A DNA stretch of 58,035 nt from Lachnospiraceae bacterium (GTDB lineage Bacteria > Bacillota > Clostridia > Lachnospirales > Lachnospiraceae): contig JAQXIR010000022.1 in the NCBI GenBank assembly GCA_029007885.1, forward strand, positions 1 through 58,035, in the 5' to 3' direction. Within the stretch, counting starts at the first letter, position 1; the number at the start of each line of letters is the position of its first letter. The position numbers were made by a program, and so were the translations under genes. A model generated the notes under the pieces. It was not told the DNA's origin and did no database searches. It worked only from the letters and a program-made list of their open reading frames with translations. Below are positions 53,774 to 58,035 of this stretch, in pieces.

Positions 53774-54145
53774 TTAAAAAAATATTCTGTCAAGAAATAA
53801 TATCCGCCTCTCCATACAAATGATTTGACAGTGCAAGCAGCTTCCCATACCTCGTTTATTTTCACTAACGTTTAAAGTTGCAAATTGTGACTTTAAAGAA
53901 TCTGTAATTTCACTTGCTTCAAGCTGAAACATGAAATTCTCTGGAAATCTTATCGAATTACATTTTTCAAGCATTACTTGTTGTCCGCGAATTAAATACA
54001 TCTTATTACGAATATAATCTGTAAATAATAATTTCAAATTATGATGTGTAAAAATGAAAGAGCACTTACACATTATTTTATAATATCCTATATCAAATAC
54101 AATTAACTCATTGTCATGAAATGATTTGTAGCAGTAAAAATCCAT
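53774..54145 (-). pseudogene. Remnant of an ORF6N-domain (phage antirepressor-like) protein
   Basis: A 123-residue frame whose middle matches the ORF6N domain: NKMYLIRGQQVMLEK, then RFPENFMFQLEASE and LKSQFATLNVSENKRG. In intact proteins about 20 residues (the DLA-x-LY...VKRN stretch) separate VMLD from the RFP segment; here they are missing. After NKRG the frame loses similarity where the PYAFTEQG motif should follow. It is therefore an internally deleted and 3'-frameshifted remnant. ORF6N proteins come from phages and mobile elements. No ribosome binding site is evident. Confidence 0.6.
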
Positions 54146-54211
54146 TTTGTAGGTGTCATAACAAATCGATTTAATCCCGCTTCACTTCTAACCGTCTCGA
54201 ATTGCACACGG

Positions 54212-54400
54212 TTAAAAAATCTGGGGTCCTCTGAATTCTTCTCCATTATTCTCCCCCTTTTCTCTTACTAGTTCCTCATACTTGAGCTGATAAGCAATCA
54301 GTCTCGGTATATATTCCGGGGGAGTTCTTCTAGCTGCTTCCCAATCTTCTAATGTACGAACAGGGATGCCCGTGTGTTCTGAAAATTCTTTGCGAGTCAT
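54212..54400 (-). CDS. Short helix-turn-helix protein (possibly N-terminally truncated)
   Basis: Sixty-two residues: RKEFSEHTGIPVRTLEDWEAARRTPPEYIPRLIAYQL is a helix-turn-helix of the small XRE/HigA-like kind. Full-length relatives have a few more residues (LKELRESTGM) in front; in this frame LRESTG is present upstream of the ATG but a TAA precedes it, next to the end of the upstream gene. So the protein may start at the ATG with a weak GAGAAAG site or be slightly truncated. Regulator or antitoxin role is possible; no toxin partner is evident. Confidence 0.6.
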   Translation of the reverse strand: MTRKEFSEHTGIPVRTLEDWEAARRTPPEYIPRLIAYQLKYEELVREKGENNGEEFRGPQIF

Positions 54401-54422
54401 CCCTGTACTTTCTCTTAATTAC

Positions 54423-54962
54423 TTATATTTTTATAAGAAAATACCTCATATCTTTACAGCTCTTCCATTCGATATTATATTTTCCTTTCACACACACAAC
54501 TTCATCTTTCTTTCCTGTTGGTTTTATTATCTCGCCATGAATCGGTTCATGCCCCCTAAAATAGGCATACACCCCATCCTGTCTCTGACCAGAATAGAAG
54601 TTTTTATCTTGTACTAACGTCACGCAATATGTACTGTTAAACCCAGCCTCTTTCAATTCTTCCATAAACTTTATGTCTTTTATAAAAGAAAACATCTGCT
54701 CTGGATACTGCCCATTAAGAGGATACTTAAGTTCAATAGCTTGCTTTTCATAATCGCAATAAATCACAATATCGATCTCATGCTTTACAGTACCCGATAT
54801 TCCAAAAAACTTAGTATTTCTTTCAAACTGAACCTTATATCCTGTTAGCTTTGTACGTAGAAAAATCCCCAATTCATGCTGCAAGCTAAACTCGTTATAT
54901 ACTTCAACATCTCCTATAGCTACAAGCTCCATAAATTCATTCAATAATTGTTCTACGTTCAT
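54423..54962 (-). CDS. Possible PD-(D/E)XK nuclease-like protein
   Basis: A 179-residue soluble protein without a family name I can give. An N-terminal helix with Glu (SLQHELGIFL) is followed by KHEIDIVIYCDYEKQAIELKYP: Asp in EIDIVI and the Glu-x-Lys in AIELK are spaced as in PD-(D/E)XK nucleases, and QMFSFIKDIKFMEELKEAG follows as the next helix. This is a fold-level inference from motif and spacing, and no other nuclease-system gene is attached. It begins three bases after the decayed nuclease-like reading frame and lies upstream of the short HTH gene. Confidence 0.55.
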   Translation of the reverse strand: MNVEQLLNEFMELVAIGDVEVYNEFSLQHELGIFLRTKLTGYKVQFERNTKFFGISGTVKHEIDIVIYCDYEKQAIELKYPLNGQYPEQMFSFIKDIKFMEELKEAGFNSTYCVTLVQDKNFYSGQRQDGVYAYFRGHEPIHGEIIKPTGKKDEVVCVKGKYNIEWKSCKDMRYFLIKI

Positions 54963-54964
54963 AC

Positions 54965-55731
54965 TTACCTCGCCTTCGATATATCTCTTGCTTCTGAAAT
55001 AGTATCAGATGTAAGTAAAGTGTCCAGCATGGCCCACACTCTTCCATTTGGATATATCTTTCCGTTTTTTACTTCTTTCGGTGGAACAATTGCAGGACCA
55101 AGTTTATATACAAAAAAGTTACCGTCTTCCGTAACATCCGGCATTTCAGTATCTAAATGCTATATAATTTGGTGGTTCCTTTGGCCATCCATTTCCTCCA
55201 ATAGGATGAAAATACTTGTTATATTTCTTCACTATTTCAACCCATGTCAAATCACAATTATCTGGTTTCCCGCTGCCTAGTACAACAACATAAACCCAAT
55301 TTGAATCTTTGATTTGCATAGTCATTATCCCTCCAAGATATTCTTTTAGTTCTTCTAACAAATGCTTCACTGTTATCCCATTTACCTCAACAAAAGGCAA
55401 ATTATCCTTTGCATACTCAACACTGCATTCTGACATAGATACAATGGCTTTATTTTGAACTGCTGCCTTCCTAAAATCACTTCGCATTGAATACTTAGTA
55501 AGTTGCTCTGCGCCTGGAAGCAGCCAACCTCGTCTGGATCTACATTAATTCCAAATATTTCATAAACACTGGACATTTATTCAACGCCCACGCTATACTT
55601 TTTGTTATATCATTTTCCTTGTCTCCGATAAGCTGAAATATGCTAACTACCGCATCTCCATACACCGAATTTTGTTTTTTACACCCTAATAGTAATATGA
55701 CAGTCTCGTATCTTGTTGTATGTACAAACAA
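54965..55731 (-). pseudogene. Decayed nuclease-like gene split over three frames
   Basis: Pieces that read as one protein occur in different frames: VSIFQLIGDKENDITKSIAWALNKCPVF (55731-55570); YEIFGINVDPDE (about 55577-55530); RGWLLPGAEQLTKYSMRSDFRKAAV through GWPKEPPNYIAFRY (about 55532-55146, stop); and a 59-residue frame MPDVTEDGNFFVYKLGPAIVPPKEV to DTISEARDISKAR (55144-54965). Frameshifts or deletions lie near 55570, 55530 and 55146. The joint near 55530 removes the segment before RGWLLPG, where I would expect the E-x-K catalytic core of a PD-(D/E)XK nuclease. The last piece is shorter than 60 residues and would be missed by length filters. Family identity rests on memory of similar clostridial proteins. 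Confidence 0.6.
55675..55731 (-). repeat. rlmD 3'-end-like sequence A (possible attachment site)
   Basis: On the minus strand just after the Fic stop, the translation LFVHTTRYETVILL resembles the end of RlmD (F-P-x-T-x-H-V-E-T-V-V-L-L). The 15 bases GAGACTGTCATATTA (55693-55707) and 11 bases GGGTGTAAAAA (55676-55686) recur in copy B. Confidence 0.5.
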
Positions 55732-55733
55732 AA

Positions 55734-56822
55734 CTACATTTCAATCAATACCTTCCATTTTCCTTTCCGCTTTCCATTTTCGCGAACAATTAACCCTTTT
55801 TCCTGCATCTCAACAGTTCTTCTTTTTATTGTTCTCTCTGATTTTCCAGATAACTCAGCAATTCTTTTTTGAGTTGCAGATGGTTCGATTTTTAAAATTT
55901 TTAATATCGCTAATTCTTCTAGTGATAATTTCAAAGTGCCATTTTGGCACTTTGAAATACTATTCTTGGCACTTTGGATTGCACCTTCATTTTCAATATC
56001 AATATGCATATATCTATTCTTCAATTCATGTCCCGCATTCATCAAAAGATTTTCAAAGAATAATACCAAAAATTCTGTAGTAGCATGAACACCATTTTGC
56101 AAATCATTATAGTTAGCGCGAACTAAAGCATTTCTGAAATACCAGGAATTCTCTGCAAAGGTTTCATTACTCACTGAAAATCCAAATGTCTTCAGATACT
56201 TAATAATAAATACCGCTATTGACCTGGTATTACCTTCTCCAAATGGATGAATCTGCCATATTCCGGAAGTAAATTTTGCAATATGCCTAACCGATTCTTC
56301 TATCGATAATCCCTCATATGAAAAGTTTTTCTCTTGCTGAAAATCATAATCCAGGGTAGCTCTGATACTGTCATATGATGCATACATTACTGTATTGCCC
56401 TTCAATACCCACTCTTTTTTCGTGATATTGTAATCACGTATTTTTCCAGCATGACTGAATATTCCTTCAAACAGTTTACGATGAATATTCTGCCATTCTA
56501 CCGGTGAAAACTGGAATGTTTTCTCTCCAAGGAGCTTTGCAATTCGTACAGAAACAATGTCTGCTTCCTTAGTATCAGCCTCTATCTCACTTCTATCTCT
56601 TCGTTCTTCATAATAGTTGTGAATACGTTTATCCGCTTCAGATATCGTGATTTTTCCTTCGATATGTTCTTTTGCTGTTTCAATCAAATATTCAGAAGGC
56701 TTAAGGCCATCAACATCCTGAAGACCGATAGCCGTTTTCCAAGCATTACTTTTGTCTACCTTATCAGGCTCGCCTTGGCGTATATATTCATTTAGTTCTA
56801 ATTCCCAATTTTTATCAGTCAA
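55734..56822 (-). CDS. Fic/DOC domain protein with C-terminal winged helix
   Basis: A 362-residue (from the TTG at 56822) protein of the Fic family, which usually AMP-modifies target proteins. Catalytic motif HPFGEGNTR at about residue 192 keeps His and Arg; Asn is kept and the usual Gly of GNGR is Thr, as in many bacterial Fics. N-terminal RSEIEA (about 77-82) stands where class II Fics have the inhibitory SSxIEG, with the first Ser and the Gly changed. FRNALVRANYNDLQNG and a C-terminal winged-helix (TQKRIAELSGKSERTIKRRT) follow. SD GAGGTGAGG lies just before the TTG; another TTG at 56849 is possible. It appears intact within the decayed region. Confidence 0.85.
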   Translation of the reverse strand: MTDKNWELELNEYIRQGEPDKVDKSNAWKTAIGLQDVDGLKPSEYLIETAKEHIEGKITISEADKRIHNYYEERRDRSEIEADTKEADIVSVRIAKLLGEKTFQFSPVEWQNIHRKLFEGIFSHAGKIRDYNITKKEWVLKGNTVMYASYDSIRATLDYDFQQEKNFSYEGLSIEESVRHIAKFTSGIWQIHPFGEGNTRSIAVFIIKYLKTFGFSVSNETFAENSWYFRNALVRANYNDLQNGVHATTEFLVLFFENLLMNAGHELKNRYMHIDIENEGAIQSAKNSISKCQNGTLKLSLEELAILKILKIEPSATQKRIAELSGKSERTIKRRTVEMQEKGLIVRENGKRKGKWKVLIEM

Positions 56823-56920
56823 GAGCCTCACCTCAATTCTTTTTTCCAATAATCACAACATGATTGCTCATCTATTGTATATAAATCCTCTTTAAAAGTT
56901 GCACCATTCCAACGGACTTC

Positions 56921-57061
56921 TTATTTCTGCTCAATTCCAGGCAAATTACTTGACTCCAGACTACTAAGTGTTGTCATCTGCTGCACTGCTAATTCATGTA
57001 ACAACTGCATCCTTTCAGCCTGAGTCTTTTCTATTTTGATAAATGTAGATTCATCTCTCAT
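56921..57061 (-). pseudogene. C-terminal remnant of a KilA-N-type protein
   Basis: A 46-residue frame overlapping the Nudix stop. Its last 39 residues match the last 39 residues of the frame at the right edge of the window at 33 of 39 positions (shared QAERMQLL, ELAVQQMTTLSSLE, LPGIE). No N-terminal part is left, so it is a duplicated or recombined gene end. Confidence 0.65.
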
Positions 57062-57533
57062 CCGTTACAAAATACTTAACTTCTTTTTCCGGGCGAATGA
57101 GTTCTGTTCTAAAAAATTCAGGATAGTATCGAACAGGAGTATCCAAGTCAATCCAGCGTAGATATTCCTCCTGCCCATCCTCAGTAATACTTTTACATGT
57201 CAAAGGGAAATCATCAGGTTCCTTCATGTAAAAATAAAACGAAATTTCATAAATTAGTTTTCCCATATTAGTAGCTGTATCACCATAGAAATAATTTTCA
57301 TGGACAAATCCAAGTCTGTCAATTTCCATGTAAACACCGGTCTCTTCATATACTTCTCTTATTACAGTCTCTTTTGCAGTCTCACCAAACTGAATTCGTC
57401 CTCCGACAGAATATAAGTATTCCGGTCTTTTTTTATTTCCGATCATAAGCAACTGATTATTTTTCATAATGATTGCTCCAACCCGGAGATTAAGGAATCC
57501 ATTCTCACAAGGAACTGTCATATCTTTGCTCAT
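57051..57533 (-). CDS. Nudix hydrolase
   Basis: A 160-residue pyrophosphohydrolase. The Nudix box G-x5-E-x7-REUxEExGU is complete: GGRIQFGETAKETVIREVYEETG near residue 45. VRVGAIIMKNNQLLMIGNKKRPEYLYSVGGRI precedes it. Substrates of this group are varied nucleotides or sugars. The ATG at 57533 has GAGGAGG eight bases upstream; the longer frame (57590) is not used, since its first 19 codons read as an rlmD-like remnant in another frame. The end overlaps a KilA-N remnant. Confidence 0.88.
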   Translation of the reverse strand: MSKDMTVPCENGFLNLRVGAIIMKNNQLLMIGNKKRPEYLYSVGGRIQFGETAKETVIREVYEETGVYMEIDRLGFVHENYFYGDTATNMGKLIYEISFYFYMKEPDDFPLTCKSITEDGQEEYLRWIDLDTPVRYYPEFFRTELIRPEKEVKYFVTDER

Positions 57534-57568
57534 AAACGCTCCTCCTCTACTGTGACATTTTGGCTCAT

Positions 57569-57606
57569 GATTTTCTTCGTCATCAAGCACACACTTTCCA
57601 CATGCA
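57569..57606 (-). repeat. rlmD 3'-end-like sequence C
   Basis: In the frame that reads VSMHVESVCLMTKK the minus strand resembles the RlmD end motif HVETVVLL. It is about 40 bp before the Nudix start. No exact nucleotide match to copies A and B. Confidence 0.35.
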
Positions 57607-57650
57607 TTGAAACTTTACCTCGCATTAACATTCGCGCACGTGATTTTAGA

Positions 57651-57715
57651 TTTTTACACCCCTATTTTGAGGACAATAATATGACAGTCTCTATATCATA
57701 AGTCTGCGCAAACAT
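57651..57715 (-). repeat. rlmD 3'-end-like sequence B (possible attachment site)
   Basis: Just after the stop of the partial gene at the right edge, MFAQTYDIETVILLSSK then a stop reads like an RlmD C-terminus. GAGACTGTCATATTA (57677-57691) and GGGTGTAAAAA (57651-57661) are identical to copy A, both on the same strand about 1.98 kb apart. Confidence 0.5.
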
Positions 57716-57722
57716 CACAAAT

Positions 57723-58035
57723 CTATTTCTTCTCAATACCAGGCAGATCACTCAGTTCCAAACTACTAAGTGTTGTCATCTGCTGTACGGCTAGTTCATA
57801 TAACAACTGCATTCGTTCAGCTTGGGATTTTTCCTGTTTTATCAATATTGCATTGTAACTTTCCATGTTTGCGAGCACTAACAACTGATATAGCGTTGCA
57901 TTATCCCTTATATTACCTTTTTCATTAGGATTACTATCACGCCACTCTTTTGCAGTCTTTCCAAATAGTACAGTATTAAGCAAATCTGCTTCACTCGCAT
58001 AAGAATAAGAAATCTGTTGTGGTGTAAGTTTCTGG
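57723..58035 (-). CDS. C-terminal part of a KilA-N domain-type protein (runs off window)
   Basis: The reading frame is open to the right edge (QKLTPQQISYSYASEADLLNTVLFG); the apparent TTG start inside it is not real. The tail VLFGKTAKEWRDSNPNEKGNIRDNATLYQLLVLANMESYNAILI resembles the conserved C-terminus of KilA-N phage/mobile-element proteins (LFGxTAKEWR ... GNxRDxAT). The KilA-N domain itself would lie outside. The last 39 residues are duplicated at 56921-57061. Confidence 0.65.
   Translation of the reverse strand, partial: QKLTPQQISYSYASEADLLNTVLFGKTAKEWRDSNPNEKGNIRDNATLYQLLVLANMESYNAILIKQEKSQAERMQLLYELAVQQMTTLSSLELSDLPGIEKK

Noticed and set aside
55540-55731. A 63-residue frame starting MFVHTTRYETVILL as an independent gene
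   Set aside because: Its start is a TTG inside an rlmD-like tail and its remainder is the N-terminal fragment of the broken nuclease-like gene.
1-58035. tRNA, rRNA or CRISPR arrays
   Set aside because: No cloverleaf, ribosomal segment or regularly spaced repeat was seen in reading both strands.

Overview
This 58-kb window looks like chromosome from a low-GC Gram-positive gut anaerobe of the class Clostridia, most likely Lachnospiraceae. Pointers are the strong GGAGG-type ribosome binding sites, sigma-A promoters of TTGACA-N17-TATAAT type, the murB-rapZ-whiA-crh-like cluster, a muramic-delta-lactam (spore cortex type) deacetylase, an AGCS symporter, DUF1846 and DUF3048 proteins, and a giant Cna_B surface protein with a class B sortase. 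Family assignments come from reading the translations; no database search was run.

Layout. 0-5.6 kb: cytidylate-kinase-like gene and a complete branched-chain amino acid ABC importer (livK, livH, livM, livG, livF), with an early terminator hairpin in the livK leader and another between livK and livH. 5.6-9.3 kb: cobS, a DUF3048 lipoprotein and a MurJ/SpoVB-type flippase. 9.3-12.3 kb: an ammonium channel fused to a PII domain, behind a leader with two tandem terminators and two copies of a small AGC-AAAGGU-GCU hairpin, then a GNAT gene. 12.3-15.7 kb: ppiB, a candidate small RNA, an AGCS sodium:amino-acid symporter (also with a leader terminator) and class II aldolase. 15.7-25.6 kb: a long leftward housekeeping block: lipid kinase, a Crh-like HPr (Glu15, Ser46), whiA, rapZ, murB, glucokinase, HPr kinase, uvrC, ftsH. 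25.7-29.4 kb: pyrG behind a leader terminator, DUF378, DUF1846.

29.4-37.0 kb: an envelope-themed leftward cluster. A hybrid sensor kinase lacking the phospho-acceptor histidine and the ATP-lid G2 box overlaps a divergent PlsY-like acyltransferase, which overlaps a UgtP/MGDG-type glycosyltransferase; a MATE transporter and a PdaA-type deacetylase follow. sstT lies upstream. 37.0-49.5 kb: a 3.4-thousand-residue Cna_B repeat protein translationally coupled to a class B sortase, preceded by a zinc-ribbon membrane protein gene. 49.5-53.8 kb: GNAT, alpha/beta hydrolase, and a TetR-controlled ABC exporter.

53.8-58.0 kb is a decayed accessory region: an ORF6N (phage antirepressor) remnant, a short HTH gene, a possible PD-(D/E)XK gene, a nuclease-like pseudogene broken into three frames, an intact Fic protein, a Nudix gene, and two KilA-N-protein tails (one a remnant, one running off the window). 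Three short sequences in this region resemble the 3' end of rlmD, suggesting repeated insertion of mobile elements at one attachment site.

The strongest leads for new biology are the tandem amt leader and its echo before the AGCS symporter, the Cna_B/sortase pair whose substrate lacks a membrane-spanning sorting tail, the pseudo-histidine-kinase envelope-lipid operon, the Crh-like protein outside Bacillus, and the rlmD-tail array.
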